From the NCBI GenBank assembly GCA_021831785.1, contig JAKBMB010000020.1, positions 62,001-126,000 on the forward strand: DNA of 64,000 nucleotides, given 5' to 3'. This DNA is from Deltaproteobacteria bacterium (GTDB taxonomy: Bacteria > Desulfobacterota > Binatia > Binatales > Binataceae). Below, piece after piece: positions 21,046-30,667 of this stretch. Position 1 is the first letter of the stretch, and each line of letters starts with the position of its first letter. A program made the translations under genes and the position numbers. The notes under the pieces are model-generated. The model worked only from the letters and a program-made list of their open reading frames with translations, made no database searches and was not told the origin of the DNA.

Positions 21046-21782
21046 TGGGAGCCGATTACATACTGGAGCTGAGCGGGTTATCCAAATCCTTCGGCGGCAA
21101 TCGCGTGATCACCGCGTTGGACCTCGCGATAAATCGGGTGGGCGTGACCTCGCTGGTCGGGCCGAACGGCGCGGGCAAGACCACGCTCTTCGATCTGGTG
21201 ACCGGGTTTCTTGCCCCCGACGCGGGGCGCATTCGTCTGTGCGGCCGCGACATCACGGGAATGCCGTCCCATCGCGTGGCACAGGCCGGGGTCGTGCGCA
21301 CGTTTCAGAACTTGCGTCTTTTCCGCAGCCTCACGGTGCTCGAGAACGCGCTGCTGGCGGTGGAGAGCGACGCCGGCGCGCGCGCGCCTGGCGCGCGCCT
21401 TGAACTGGCGCAGAGGGCGCTGGAACGGGCCGGCGTCGCTCGTCTTGCCGGCGTGCGCGCTGCCGACCTGTCCTTCGCCGAGCAAAAGTTCGTGAGTCTC
21501 TCGCGGGCTATCGCCAAGCCGGCCGGCTTGATGCTGCTCGACGAGCCCGCGGCGGGGCTCGACGCTCCGTCGCTGGGTCGCTTTCATGCGATAATTCGCG
21601 GCCTGGTCGACGAGGGCCGCACGGTTCTCCTGATCGAGCACAACCTCGACATCGTGCGCCGGATATCGGATAGCGTGGCGTTTCTTGACAACGGCAGGCT
21701 GCTCGCCCACGGCAGTCCCGAGGAAATTTTCGCGATTGAGGAGCTTGCCACACTCTACTTCGGGAACGACGCGGTTATATGA
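21045..21782 (+). CDS. ABC transporter ATPase, LivG type
   Basis: A 245-residue cytoplasmic ATPase that powers the transporter. Walker A is GPNGAGKTT, Walker B LMLLDEPAAGL, and the H-loop VLLIEHNLDIV. The signature loop reads LSFAEQK, close to the LSYGEQR form usual in this subfamily but with Phe-Ala in place of Tyr-Gly. QNLRLFRSLTVLENALLA is typical of LivG. ATG 21045 shares one base with the upstream stop; its own stop lies in an ATGA overlap with the next ATPase. Confidence 0.93.
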   Translation: MGADYILELSGLSKSFGGNRVITALDLAINRVGVTSLVGPNGAGKTTLFDLVTGFLAPDAGRIRLCGRDITGMPSHRVAQAGVVRTFQNLRLFRSLTVLENALLAVESDAGARAPGARLELAQRALERAGVARLAGVRAADLSFAEQKFVSLSRAIAKPAGLMLLDEPAAGLDAPSLGRFHAIIRGLVDEGRTVLLIEHNLDIVRRISDSVAFLDNGRLLAHGSPEEIFAIEELATLYFGNDAVI

Positions 21783-22489
21783 TGCTGCGGGTGGAAAATC
21801 TGAGCGCCGGCTACGGCAGCCTCAACGTTCTCGACCAAGTCTCGCTTGATGTGAATGAGGGCGAAGTCGTGGCGCTTTTTGGTCACAACGGCGCCGGCAA
21901 ATCAACGCTGCTGAGAACTATCTTCGGCCTAGTCGGCGGCGCGCGCGGCGAGATCAGGTTTCGCGGCGAGCGGATTCTGAACGCGCCGCCTCAGACACTG
22001 ACCGGCCGCGGAATCGCCTTTGTTCCCCAGGGACGCGGCGTGTTCGCGAACTTGACCGTCGCCGAAAACCTGCGGCTGGGCTTGCTCGCCGCCGGCATAA
22101 GCGCCGACAGCGTTGAGGGAAAGCGCCGGTTTGAGCGCGTGGTTCAGCATCTGCCGCTTTTGCGCGAGCGGTTTCACGAGCGGGCCGGCCGCCTTTCGGG
22201 CGGACAGCAGCAGATGGTCAGCATCGGGCGCGCGCTCGCCCTGGGTCCGTCGCTCCTATTAATGGACGAACCGTCAATCGGGCTTTCGCCCAAAATCGTG
22301 CAGGAGGTGATCCAGCTCGTGCGCCGGCTAAGAGACGAAGCCGGGCTTGCCGTACTGCTGGTGGAACAAAACGTGCGCCAGGCTCTGCGCGTTGCGCAGC
22401 GCATCTACGTGATGAAGACCGGAGTTGTAATTTTAGAGACCACGCCCCAGCAGTTGACCGATCGCAAGAGCCTGTGGGAGCTTTTCTGA
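21779..22489 (+). CDS. ABC transporter ATPase, LivF type
   Basis: The second ATPase subunit, 236 residues. Walker A GHNGAGKSTLL, signature LSGGQQQMVSIGRAL, Walker B LLMDEPSIGLSPK and FVPQGRGVFANLTVAENLRLG, a LivF hallmark. It starts at ATG 21779 (immediately followed by a second ATG) in a four-base overlap with the LivG-type gene. It is the last gene of the transporter; pdxH follows after seven bases and may be read on the same transcript. Confidence 0.93.
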   Translation: MMLRVENLSAGYGSLNVLDQVSLDVNEGEVVALFGHNGAGKSTLLRTIFGLVGGARGEIRFRGERILNAPPQTLTGRGIAFVPQGRGVFANLTVAENLRLGLLAAGISADSVEGKRRFERVVQHLPLLRERFHERAGRLSGGQQQMVSIGRALALGPSLLLMDEPSIGLSPKIVQEVIQLVRRLRDEAGLAVLLVEQNVRQALRVAQRIYVMKTGVVILETTPQQLTDRKSLWELF

Positions 22490-22496
22490 TCGCGCC

Positions 22497-23144
22497 ATGG
22501 CTGCCAAAGCTTCAACCTTGAGCGGCACGGTTGCCGGGCTCGCGCGGCGCGGGCGACGGTCGCGGCTCTCCGAGGATCCGATCGCTCGCTTCCGCCGATT
22601 GTTTGGGCGAGCGCAGCGCGCCGGGGTCCCCCAGCCGGACGCGATGGCGTTGGCGACCGCAGATTCCCAGGGTCGCGTGAGCGCGCGCTTTGTCCTGCTC
22701 AAGCAGGCGGACGACCGCGGCTTCGTCTTCTATACCGACACGCGCAGCCGCAAAGGGCGCGAGCTTGAGCGCAACCCCAGCGCGGCGGCGGTGTTCTACT
22801 GGTACCCGCTGCGGGTCCAGGTCAGGATCGAAGGGCGCGTCGAGCCGGTTTCGCCCGCCGAAGCGGACCAGTATTGGACCAGCCGCCCGCGGGAGAGCCA
22901 GCTCGGCGCGAGCGTTTCCAGGCAGAGCGCCCAACTGAGCTCGCGCGAAGGTCTGCTGACGGAATTCACCGCGATTCAAAAACGGCTCAGGGGAAGGGCC
23001 GTTCCTCGGCCCGGTTACTGGACCGGATTTCGCATCGTGCCCGACCTCATCGAGTTCTGGACCGCTCGCGCGCATCGCCTGCATGACCGCGTGCTTTTCT
23101 TTCGCGCCCATGGCAAGTGGGGGAAACGGCTGCTTTACCCTTGA
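22497..23144 (+). CDS. pdxH: Pyridoxamine/pyridoxine 5'-phosphate oxidase
   Basis: An FMN enzyme that oxidises pyridoxamine or pyridoxine phosphate to pyridoxal phosphate. The 215-residue protein shows DPIARFRRLFGRAQ, ATADSQGRVSARFVLLKQ, the FMN-binding YTDTRSRKGRELERNP, FYWYPLRVQVRIEGRVE, RPRESQLGASVSRQS and the C-terminal substrate-binding HRLHDRVLFFR. The usual WW pair before the C-terminus is replaced by KWGK, and the end is LLYP. Start ATG 22497 lies seven bases after the ATPase gene, suggesting co-transcription without a clear functional tie. Confidence 0.92.
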   Translation: MAAKASTLSGTVAGLARRGRRSRLSEDPIARFRRLFGRAQRAGVPQPDAMALATADSQGRVSARFVLLKQADDRGFVFYTDTRSRKGRELERNPSAAAVFYWYPLRVQVRIEGRVEPVSPAEADQYWTSRPRESQLGASVSRQSAQLSSREGLLTEFTAIQKRLRGRAVPRPGYWTGFRIVPDLIEFWTARAHRLHDRVLFFRAHGKWGKRLLYP

Positions 23145-23417
23145 GCGATGATTACCTCGTCCCTAACCTGGGCGCTGGAGCTTCGCTGCTTTGCGCCGCT
23201 GCGTCAAGCGCAGCAACGATTCGCGCGGTTGATGCCAGGCATTCGCGCCCACCGCCACCAAGCACATCACTGCGGCGGCGAGGCGAGGTTCCGAGAACGC
23301 GCAAGGCTGGCGTGGTCTGCGGGCGCTTGTCGTCGGCGACACACAGCCGTTTTGCGCGACAGCCAAAAAGCGCTAAAAAGGGAGAGCATAAGCCTCAGCC
23401 ACAAATGGAGGTGTCTA

Positions 23418-24062
23418 ATGAAGCTTTACGGGTATTTTCGTTCCTCGGCGTCGTATCGCGCCCGCATAGCGCTTAACCTCAAGGGGCTTGACTACGAGTA
23501 CATTTCGATCAACGTGCACGAGGGTGGAGTAGACAAGCCGGAGTATGCGCATGGCGTCAATCCCCAGAAGCTGGTGCCGGCGCTCGAGGCCAACGGCTTG
23601 GTCATCGCACAGTCGCTCGCGATCTGTGCCTATCTCGACGAAATAAAGCCGGAGCCGCCGCTGATGCCACGCGACGCGGCCGGTCGCGCGCGTGTGCGCG
23701 GGCTCGCGTTGTTCATCGCTTGCGACATTCATCCGCTCAACAATACACGCGTGCTTGACTACCTCACCAATCGCCTCCAGGTGAGCGAGGAACAAAGGCT
23801 GGCCTGGTATCATCACTGGATTAACGTGGGGTTCGTCGCGCTGGAAGAGTCGCTTTCGCGTTGCGCGGCTACCGGCAAGTTTTGCCACGGTGATGAGCCG
23901 ACGCTGGCCGATGTGTGCCTGGTGCCCCAGGTCTACAACGCCTACCGCTACAAAGTCGACATGACGCCTTACCCCACGCTTCGGCGCATCAACGAGACCT
24001 GCCTCGCCCGGCCGGCGTTTGACAAAGCCCGTCCCGAAAAGCAGCCCGACGCTGTCCCGTAA
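23418..24062 (+). CDS. maiA: Maleylacetoacetate isomerase (zeta-class glutathione S-transferase)
   Basis: Isomerises maleylacetoacetate to fumarylacetoacetate in tyrosine/homogentisate breakdown, using glutathione. The 214-residue protein has the zeta-class active-site motif SSASYRARIAL near residue 8, LKGLDYEYI, NPQKLVPALE and QSLAICAYLDE in the thioredoxin-fold half, and a helical half with CDIHPLNNTRVLDYL and PTLADVCLVPQVYNA. ATG 23418 has GGAGGTG eight bases upstream; the longer frame before it is not GST-like. Neighbouring homogentisate genes are not present here. Other zeta-class substrates remain possible. Confidence 0.9.
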   Translation: MKLYGYFRSSASYRARIALNLKGLDYEYISINVHEGGVDKPEYAHGVNPQKLVPALEANGLVIAQSLAICAYLDEIKPEPPLMPRDAAGRARVRGLALFIACDIHPLNNTRVLDYLTNRLQVSEEQRLAWYHHWINVGFVALEESLSRCAATGKFCHGDEPTLADVCLVPQVYNAYRYKVDMTPYPTLRRINETCLARPAFDKARPEKQPDAVP

Positions 24063-24304
24063 ATAGTTTGGACCGAAGATTTGAAGTAGCTTGGGCGGCG
24101 AGGCGGGAGAAGCAGACGGAAGTAGAGTCATTTTCCTTCTGGAATTCGCCGTTCTGATGTTGCAGAGTCTGAACGCGGACGCGCCGGACCGAACTCGACA
24201 TACCAGTTCGTTCGCTCTTAGTCTGTGCGGGGTCTTCCGCTCGCGGCGCGCTAGGCGAGTGCGTCGCCCACAACTGAGAGATACCGGTTAACGGGCGCCG
24301 CGTG

Positions 24305-25396
24305 TCAGAGCAAAAAGTGCACGATTAAAACGGCGACGGTGATGACGAAGGCCGCCGGTATCAGCCGGCGAGCGGTATAGCGGATTCTCAGCGCCAGTTC
24401 ACGGCGCTGACCGCGGTAGGCGACGTGCACGGCCGTCAATTCGACCATGGCCAGAAAGGCGAAAACGTAGCAGCTCAGGAAAAAACCGTCGGCGAAGGTT
24501 AAGTACGGGACGCGCGGAAGGGTCAGAGCGATTGCGAACGCGAACGCGATGATCGTCAGAATCGTGGTCACGGCGATCTGAACCTGGCTGGAAGGCTCGC
24601 CCGGATCGAACCAGAAGACCGTCCACGACACCATTACCATCAGCAGCAGCGGCAGAAATACCTTCCAGATGTAAAAGGGAACGCGGCGCTGAATCGTGAG
24701 CACGAACCTGGCCTCGGGAATCGCCCTGCCGCGCGCCGTGCGCGAGTGGCCCAGACTCGACGTGAGCGAGCGGAACTCCCACGACTCCAGCGAGGAATAG
24801 GAACTGAACTCGGCCGCGGTCCACACCGGCTGGTCGCTCGCAACAAAAGCTATCACGGACTGCTGCGTAATAAATGGATGGACGATGACATCGAGTCTTT
24901 GGCTGTCGAACGGGAACGGCCGCAACTCGAACGTGGATGTCATGGTGGCGTCGAACCTCTCGGTATACTCGACCTCTCCGCCGGGTTCGACCTTTAGCGA
25001 GGTCTCCAAGAGATTGCGCGGCCCGGAACTGTTGATCAGCACCAACTGCGGTTGCCACACCGAGCCCAGCCTCAACGCGCGGAACCCGTCAGCGGGTCCG
25101 GTGGGGTGATACGCGAGCCTCGGATCACGCCAATCGGCGAGCAAGTAGCCGGTGAGGTCGAAGCGCTCCTTGACTTCGTCAATGTCGGAAAGATTCAGCA
25201 CGTGAAGCGCGACCGCGACCTTGACCGGTCCGCCATCGGTGGGAGGCGGCAGAAGCAGTGCATTAGGATCGAGCGCCACCGCGGCAGCCGGCGCGGCCGC
25301 GGTTGGCGCAGCCGGCGCGATCGCAACGCGGCCGCCAAGCATTGCCGCCGCAAGCGTCAGCATTCCCATTCGCCAGCGTGACGGCCCGCTTTCCAA
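24305..25396 (-). CDS. Pentameric ligand-gated ion channel (prokaryotic Cys-loop receptor homologue)
   Basis: A membrane channel opened by an extracellular or periplasmic ligand, as in GLIC and ELIC. The 363 residues comprise a signal-like start with an Ala/Pro-rich stretch (1-45), a beta-sandwich ligand domain (about 55-237) with the loop core PFPFDSQRL at 160-168 and no disulphide cysteines, as usual in bacteria, then four membrane helices: M1 240-262 (RVPFYIWKVFLPLLLM), M2 about 271-292, M3 300-323, M4 345-362. LPRVPYLT after M2 matches the conserved M2-M3 linker. A Glu sits just before M2 (266). Start codon is TTG 25396, which keeps a basic n-region; ATG 25369 is an alternative. It stands alone, so ligand and role cannot be read from context. 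Confidence 0.92.
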   Translation of the reverse strand: MESGPSRWRMGMLTLAAAMLGGRVAIAPAAPTAAAPAAAVALDPNALLLPPPTDGGPVKVAVALHVLNLSDIDEVKERFDLTGYLLADWRDPRLAYHPTGPADGFRALRLGSVWQPQLVLINSSGPRNLLETSLKVEPGGEVEYTERFDATMTSTFELRPFPFDSQRLDVIVHPFITQQSVIAFVASDQPVWTAAEFSSYSSLESWEFRSLTSSLGHSRTARGRAIPEARFVLTIQRRVPFYIWKVFLPLLLMVMVSWTVFWFDPGEPSSQVQIAVTTILTIIAFAFAIALTLPRVPYLTFADGFFLSCYVFAFLAMVELTAVHVAYRGQRRELALRIRYTARRLIPAAFVITVAVLIVHFLL

Positions 25397-25645
25397 AAGG
25401 TCTACCTGGTCTGCGCCATCAGGGCTTTCGCCAAAGCAACGCCACCAAAAGGCCGCTGCAGCCTAGGACCGGATACCGAGCATCCATCGTTACATATGAG
25501 CGAGCGTCGTAGTAGCCTAGAGCCCCCTATCGCGGGCCCGGCCGCGCAACCGGGTTTGCTCGACGCCAAGTCGCAACCGGCATCAAAAGCGGCACCGGAC
25601 GATCGGAGGAAACTTTGGAATCGCGTAAGTGCCCGATTTGATCGG

Positions 25646-25717
25646 TGGGCGGTGCGGGGTTCGAACCTGCGACCCCCGGCTTGTAAGGCCGGTGCTCTTC
25701 CGCTGAGCTAACCGCCC
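25646..25717 (-). tRNA. tRNA-Val (anticodon TAC)
   Basis: Read on the minus strand, the 72 bases fold as a full cloverleaf: acceptor GGGCGGT with ACCGCCC and discriminator A, D-stem GCTC/GAGC, anticodon stem CCGGC/GCCGG around CTTACAA, and a T-arm with GGTTCGAACC containing one A-C mismatch. The anticodon TAC reads valine GTA. The 3' CCA is not fully encoded (CCG follows). Confidence 0.95.
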
Positions 25718-25767
25718 GGCTGACAGAGGCTCATTTGCCGGCGGTTCCCCGGCCTATAAAACTGCGC

Positions 25768-26079
25768 TTACGATACCGGGGCGGCAGTGGGGGCCGCTTC
25801 TACGCCCTGATTGAGCGAATCCTTGAGCTGTTTGCCCGCCCTGAACTTTGCCGAGCGGCCGCCGGCGATCTGGATTGACTCGCCGGTTTTGGGGTTGCGT
25901 CCGCTGCGCGGACGTCTGATGGATACGGCGAAGGTGCCAAAGCCCGATATGTTGACTCGCTCTCCCTGTTTGAGGGCGGTCGTGACTTCGTCGATGATTA
26001 CGTTGATTGCGTGTTCGGCTTCGCTGCGGTTCAAGCCCGCTTTAGCTGCCAGTCCGTCGATCAATTCAGCTTTCGTCAT
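25768..26079 (-). CDS. HU-family DNA-binding protein
   Basis: A small histone-like dimer that bends DNA. The 103 residues have the family pattern MTKAELIDGLAAKAGLNRSEA, the hinge GFGTFAVSIRRPRSGRNPKTGE with the intercalating RNP tip, and a short Ala/Pro/Thr tail beyond residue 90 that is longer than the usual 90-residue HU. It lies between lon and tRNA-Val on the same strand; lon-hup linkage is common in proteobacteria. HU and the IHF alpha/beta subunits are not separated further here. Confidence 0.93.
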   Translation of the reverse strand: MTKAELIDGLAAKAGLNRSEAEHAINVIIDEVTTALKQGERVNISGFGTFAVSIRRPRSGRNPKTGESIQIAGGRSAKFRAGKQLKDSLNQGVEAAPTAAPVS

Positions 26080-26187
26080 ATAACACTACCGGCGCGATGC
26101 GCCGCCGCATCCGGGCGGTCCGCTGTGGCCGCTCGTCGTATGGTTTATCCGTCTTAGACCCGCAAGGCTGATCGGCCGCGTCACGAC

Positions 26188-28665
26188 TCAGAAATTCGGC
26201 GGCACGGCCGGGCCTTCTTCCACCTCTTCCTCTTCACTAGCCGCGTCGCCAGCCGGTTGATCATGGTTGGCCACAGCCGCCGGCCGCGTCGGCGGCGAGA
26301 GAAAGGCCTGGCGGCCTGTGGCTATCAGCGCGCAGCGCAGCACCTCGTCCATGTCCTCGACCTGCGTCAGCGTTACGTTCTTCAAGATGGCAGCCGGGAT
26401 TTCCTCGATATCCTTGGCGTTTTCCTTGGGCACCAGCACCTCTTTGATTCCTCCGCGATGGGCCGCCAGGACCTTCTCTTTAAGTCCGCCGATAGGCAGC
26501 ACGCGACCGCGCAAGGTTATCTCGCCGGTCATCGCCAGGTCGTTGCGCACCGGCAGCCGGCAGAGGGCCGAAACCAGCGCGGTGGCGACGGTGATTCCCG
26601 CTGAGGGGCCATCCTTCGGCGTCGCCCCTTCAGGGATATGGATGTGGATGTCAACCTTCTGGTAGAAGGTCGGGTCCAGCTCCAACCTCTTGGCACGCGA
26701 GCGCACGTAGGACATCGCCGCGCGCGCGCTTTCTTGCATCACGTCGCCGAGTTGGCCGGTCACCGTGAGCTTGCCGCGCCCGGGCATTACGGTGACTTCG
26801 ACGCTCAGAAGTTCGCCACCGTTCTCGGTCCACGCTAGTCCCGTGACCACCCCGATCTGCGGCTCAGTTTCCGCTAGCCCGTAGCGAAAGCGCGTTGGCC
26901 CGAGGTACTTGGCGAGGTTGGCCGCGTTGACCTTAACGCTTGCATTACGGTCGTTCTTGACCACCTCGACCGCTGCCTTGCGACATATAGCGGCAATCTC
27001 TCGCTCCAAATTACGCACGCCGGACTCGCGGGTGTAACGGCGGACCACGCCGAGCAGGGCCTGGTCGGAAAACTCAATATTGTCCTCTCTAAGCCCGTTG
27101 GCTTCGCGCTGCTTCTTGACGAGATAGCGCTTGGCTATGTTGAGCTTCTCGTGCTCGGTGTAGCCTGGCAGGCGAATTATCTCCATCCGGTCCTGCAGGG
27201 GGCGCGGAATCCGCTCCAGCATGTTGGCCGTGGTGATGAAGATTACCTTGGACAGGTCGTAATCAACGTCGAGGTAGTGGTCATTAAAGGTGCAGTTCTG
27301 CTCCGGGTCGAGCACCTCGAGCAACGCGGAAGACGGGTCGCCCCGAAAGTCGGTGGACATCTTGTCGACTTCGTCGAGCAGGAAAACGGGATTACCGGAA
27401 CCCGCCTTGCGCATGCTCTGGATTATCTTGCCCGGCAACGCGCCGATATAGGTGCGACGATGGCCGCGAATCTCCGCCTCGTCGCGCACCCCGCCCAGCG
27501 AGACGCGCACGAACTTGCGCCCGGTCGCGCGCGCGATGGAGCGGCCGAGCGAGGTTTTGCCCACCCCGGGCGGCCCCACCAGGCACAGGATCGGACCCTT
27601 TATCTCGCCCACGAGCGATTGCACGGCCAGGTATTCCAGAATGCGCTGTTTGACCTTTTCCAGGCCGTAGTGGTCCTCTTCCAGAATCCGCTCCGCTTCC
27701 TTGATGTCGAGCTTGTCGTCGGTGTACTCGTACCACGGCAGGGACAAGAGCCAGTCGAGGTAGTTGCGCACCACCGTGGCCTCGGCCGACATCGGGGACA
27801 TCATCTTGAGCTTTTTGATCTCGCGCTCACACTTCTCGCGCGCCTCGGCGGACATCCGCTTTTCGCGCAGCTTCTCCTCGAGCTCCTGGATCTCGTTCTT
27901 GAACTCGTCTTTCTCGCCGAGCTCCTTTTGGATCGCGCGCATCTGCTCGTTGAGGTAGTACTCCTTCTGGGTCTTCTCCATTTGCTTTTTGACCCGGTTG
28001 CGGATGCGCTTTTCCACCTCCAGAATCTCGAGCTCCGAGCGCATGTAGCCGAGCAGACGCTCCAGGCGTTCGGCAGGATTGGCCACCTCGAGCAGGGCCT
28101 GTTTGTCTTCGAGCTTGATACCGACTTGGCCGACCAGCTTGTCGGCCAGATAGGCCGGGTCATCGATGGCGGCGATCGAAGCGACGACCTCGGGCGGCAC
28201 TTTGCGGTTCAAGCGCACGTAATTGTCGAAAGTCGCGCTCACCGAGCGCATCAGCGCCTCAACCTCGGTCGTGCGCTCGCAGCGCTCTTCGATCTCTTCT
28301 ACCTCGACTTCGAAAAAATCGTCGACCCTGACGTAGCGCAGGATACGCGCGCGCCGCTTGCCTTCAACCAGCGCCTTGACGGTGCCGTCGGGCAGGCGCA
28401 AAAACTGCACGATCACGCCCAGCGCGCCCACCCGATAGATATCTTCGGGCGCCGGCTCGGAGACCCGGGCGTCTTTTTGCGCCGCCAGCAGAAGCAGCCG
28501 CTTGTGCGCCTGGGCCTCTTCCAGCGCGCGAATCGACTTTTGGCGCCCGACGAAAATCGGATAGACCTCGTGCGGAAAGACGATAAGCTCGCGTAGGGGT
28601 AAAAGGGGGGCAATCTTGGTCGGGTTCACGTCGCGATCATCCTTTCTGTCATTGCGAAACAGCAT
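26188..28665 (-). CDS. lon: ATP-dependent protease Lon
   Basis: A cytoplasmic AAA+ serine protease for misfolded and regulatory proteins. The 825 residues comprise the N-terminal substrate domain ([20 protein letters not shown]), a long coiled region (about 185-310), the AAA+ module with Walker [13 protein letters not shown] and Walker [11 protein letters not shown], and the C-terminal protease domain with the Ser in [12 protein letters not shown] and the Lys in [14 protein letters not shown]. The tail is extended by a Glu-rich segment. It follows clpX by 34 bases in the tig-clpP-clpX-lon cluster. Confidence 0.97.
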   Translation of the reverse strand: MLFRNDRKDDRDVNPTKIAPLLPLRELIVFPHEVYPIFVGRQKSIRALEEAQAHKRLLLLAAQKDARVSEPAPEDIYRVGALGVIVQFLRLPDGTVKALVEGKRRARILRYVRVDDFFEVEVEEIEERCERTTEVEALMRSVSATFDNYVRLNRKVPPEVVASIAAIDDPAYLADKLVGQVGIKLEDKQALLEVANPAERLERLLGYMRSELEILEVEKRIRNRVKKQMEKTQKEYYLNEQMRAIQKELGEKDEFKNEIQELEEKLREKRMSAEAREKCEREIKKLKMMSPMSAEATVVRNYLDWLLSLPWYEYTDDKLDIKEAERILEEDHYGLEKVKQRILEYLAVQSLVGEIKGPILCLVGPPGVGKTSLGRSIARATGRKFVRVSLGGVRDEAEIRGHRRTYIGALPGKIIQSMRKAGSGNPVFLLDEVDKMSTDFRGDPSSALLEVLDPEQNCTFNDHYLDVDYDLSKVIFITTANMLERIPRPLQDRMEIIRLPGYTEHEKLNIAKRYLVKKQREANGLREDNIEFSDQALLGVVRRYTRESGVRNLEREIAAICRKAAVEVVKNDRNASVKVNAANLAKYLGPTRFRYGLAETEPQIGVVTGLAWTENGGELLSVEVTVMPGRGKLTVTGQLGDVMQESARAAMSYVRSRAKRLELDPTFYQKVDIHIHIPEGATPKDGPSAGITVATALVSALCRLPVRNDLAMTGEITLRGRVLPIGGLKEKVLAAHRGGIKEVLVPKENAKDIEEIPAAILKNVTLTQVEDMDEVLRCALIATGRQAFLSPPTRPAAVANHDQPAGDAASEEEEVEEGPAVPPNF

Positions 28666-28699
28666 CTTCTGCTCTGACCCCGGTGCGGGGTAAGCCGGC

Positions 28700-29950
28700 T
28701 CAGGCCGTTTCCGCTGTCTTCTGGTAGACCAACAGCGGCGCCTCCTTGCGGTCGATCACCTCTTCCGAGATTACCACTTCTTTGATAGTGGGCTGAGAGG
28801 GAATGTCGTACATCACGTCCAGCATGATGTTCTCCATGATTGCGCGCAGCCCGCGAGCCCCGGATTTGCGCTTGAGCGCTTCGCGCGCGATCGCGCGCAG
28901 CGCCGCGTGAGCGAACTTCAGGTGGACGTGCTCCATGTCAAACAGCTTCTGATATTGGCGCACCAGCGCGTTCTTCGGCTCGGTCAGGATTCGCACCAGC
29001 GCGTCTTCGTCCAACTCCGACAGCGTCGCGATCACCGGTAAGCGGCCGACGAACTCCGGTATGAGGCCGAACTTCAGAAGGTCTTCGGGCTGCACCTCAG
29101 CCAGAAGCTCGGAGATGGTGTGCGGGTCGCGCCGCGTCAGCTCCGCGCGAAATCCCATCGTCTTGCCCGCGATTCGCCGGCGCACGATGTCGTCCAGGCC
29201 GACGAAGGCCCCACCGCAGATGAACAGGACGTTGGTCGTGTCGACCTGCAAGAACTCCTGTTGGGGATGTTTGCGGCCGCCCTTGGGCGGCACGCTGGCG
29301 GTGGTGCCCTCGACTATCTTGAGCAGGGCTTGCTGCACGCCCTCGCCGGACACGTCGCGGGTAATCGAAGGGTTATCGCCTTTGCGCGCGATTTTGTCGA
29401 TCTCGTCGATGTAGACAATTCCGCGCTGGCAGCGCTCGATATCGTAGTCGGCATTCTGCAGCAGCGACAGGATGATGTTCTCCACGTCCTCGCCGACGTA
29501 GCCTGCCTCGGTGAGCGACGTCGCATCCGCGATCGTGAACGGCACCTGAAGAAAACGCGCCAGAGTTTGCGCCAACAGGGTCTTGCCCACGCCGGTCGGG
29601 CCGATGAGCAGGATGTTGGACTTCTGCAGCTCGACGTCGGCGCTCACCATCTGCGAATCGATCCGCTTATAGTGGTTGTGCACGGCGACGGCGAGGATCT
29701 TCTTCGCCCGCTCTTGCCCGATCACGTACTGGTCAAGCACGCGCTTGATCTCGGTCGGCTTGGGCACCGAGGAGCTTTGGCTGAAGGCCTCGTCGCCATC
29801 GGTCTCTTCGGCGATGATGTCGTTGCACAATTCGATGCATTCGTCGCAAATGTAAACCGTGGGCCCCGCGATCAGCTTGCGTACTTCGTCCTGACTCTTG
29901 CCGCAGAACGAACACACCAGGTTGCCAGTGCGGTCATCGTGCTTTGCCAT
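28700..29950 (-). CDS. clpX: ClpXP protease ATPase subunit ClpX
   Basis: The hexameric unfoldase that feeds proteins to ClpP. The 416 residues start with a zinc-binding domain ([11 protein letters not shown] and [10 protein letters not shown]), then the AAA+ core with Walker [13 protein letters not shown], Walker [13 protein letters not shown], the pore loop near [17 protein letters not shown] for ClpP docking and the sensor-2 [10 protein letters not shown]. It is separated from clpP by 20 bases and forms one transcription unit with it. Confidence 0.98.
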   Translation of the reverse strand: MAKHDDRTGNLVCSFCGKSQDEVRKLIAGPTVYICDECIELCNDIIAEETDGDEAFSQSSSVPKPTEIKRVLDQYVIGQERAKKILAVAVHNHYKRIDSQMVSADVELQKSNILLIGPTGVGKTLLAQTLARFLQVPFTIADATSLTEAGYVGEDVENIILSLLQNADYDIERCQRGIVYIDEIDKIARKGDNPSITRDVSGEGVQQALLKIVEGTTASVPPKGGRKHPQQEFLQVDTTNVLFICGGAFVGLDDIVRRRIAGKTMGFRAELTRRDPHTISELLAEVQPEDLLKFGLIPEFVGRLPVIATLSELDEDALVRILTEPKNALVRQYQKLFDMEHVHLKFAHAALRAIAREALKRKSGARGLRAIMENIMLDVMYDIPSQPTIKEVVISEEVIDRKEAPLLVYQKTAETA

Positions 29951-29970
29951 ACTGCCTCCAGCGCTTCAGT

Positions 29971-30561
29971 CTAGGCCCTCCGGCTTACGATTATCTCATC
30001 GATAAGCCCATACTCAACCGCCTGTACGGGATCCAAAAACAGGTCGCGGTCGGTGTCTTTCTCGATTTTGCGCAAGCTCTGGCCCGTATGCTTGGCCAGA
30101 ATGTTATTTATCTCCTCGCGCAGGCGTAAAATTTCGCGCGCCTGGATTTCGATATCGCTGGCTTGTCCCTGCGCCCCGCCCAGCGGCTGGTGCATCATAA
30201 TCCGGCAGTGCGGCAGGGCAAAGCGCCGGCCTTTTTCGCCCGCCGCCAAGAGCACCGCCGCCATGCTTGCCGCCTGTCCCAGACATACCGTGGAGACCGG
30301 CGGCTTGATAAACTGCATCGTGTCGTAGATCGCCAGGCCGGCCGACACCGAGCCTCCAGGCGAGTTGAGATAAAAGCTGATCTCCTTGTCCGGCTCTTCC
30401 GCTTCCAAAAAGAGTAGCTGGGCGGTGACCAGATTGGCCACGTCGTCGTTGATCTCACTGCCGAGGAAAACGATGCGGTCCTTGAGCAAGCGCGAGTAAA
30501 TGTCGTAAGCCCGCTCTCCCCGCGCCGTCTGCTCGACCACGATAGGAACTAAGTTGGCCAT
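29971..30561 (-). CDS. clpP: ATP-dependent Clp protease proteolytic subunit ClpP
   Basis: The serine protease chamber of ClpXP. From the ATG at 30561 the protein has 196 residues and begins [20 protein letters not shown], the usual ClpP N-terminus; the frame is open to a GTG at 30612, which would add 17 residues that could serve as a propeptide. Catalytic Ser99 lies in GQAASMAAV and His124 in MMHQPLGG. No strong ribosome site is seen for either start. It lies between tig and clpX. Confidence 0.97.
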   Translation of the reverse strand: MANLVPIVVEQTARGERAYDIYSRLLKDRIVFLGSEINDDVANLVTAQLLFLEAEEPDKEISFYLNSPGGSVSAGLAIYDTMQFIKPPVSTVCLGQAASMAAVLLAAGEKGRRFALPHCRIMMHQPLGGAQGQASDIEIQAREILRLREEINNILAKHTGQSLRKIEKDTDRDLFLDPVQAVEYGLIDEIIVSRRA

Positions 30562-30667
30562 GGCCGGGCCGCCCGCGCTTTGCCCCGTACTCGAAGCTCC
30601 GCGTTGATTCACAAGCCTATTTTAGTGGGTTTGAGAAATCCGGACAACATAAAACTCGCTTTGGCGC

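Noticed and set aside
25718-25767. GC-rich inverted repeat after the HU gene as a terminator
   Set aside because: The GCCGG/CCGGC stem has no following T-run in either direction, so an intrinsic terminator is not supported.
27151-28596. Plus-strand frame of about 480 codons opposite lon
   Set aside because: Fully antisense to lon, with low-complexity Leu/Val/His-rich translation.
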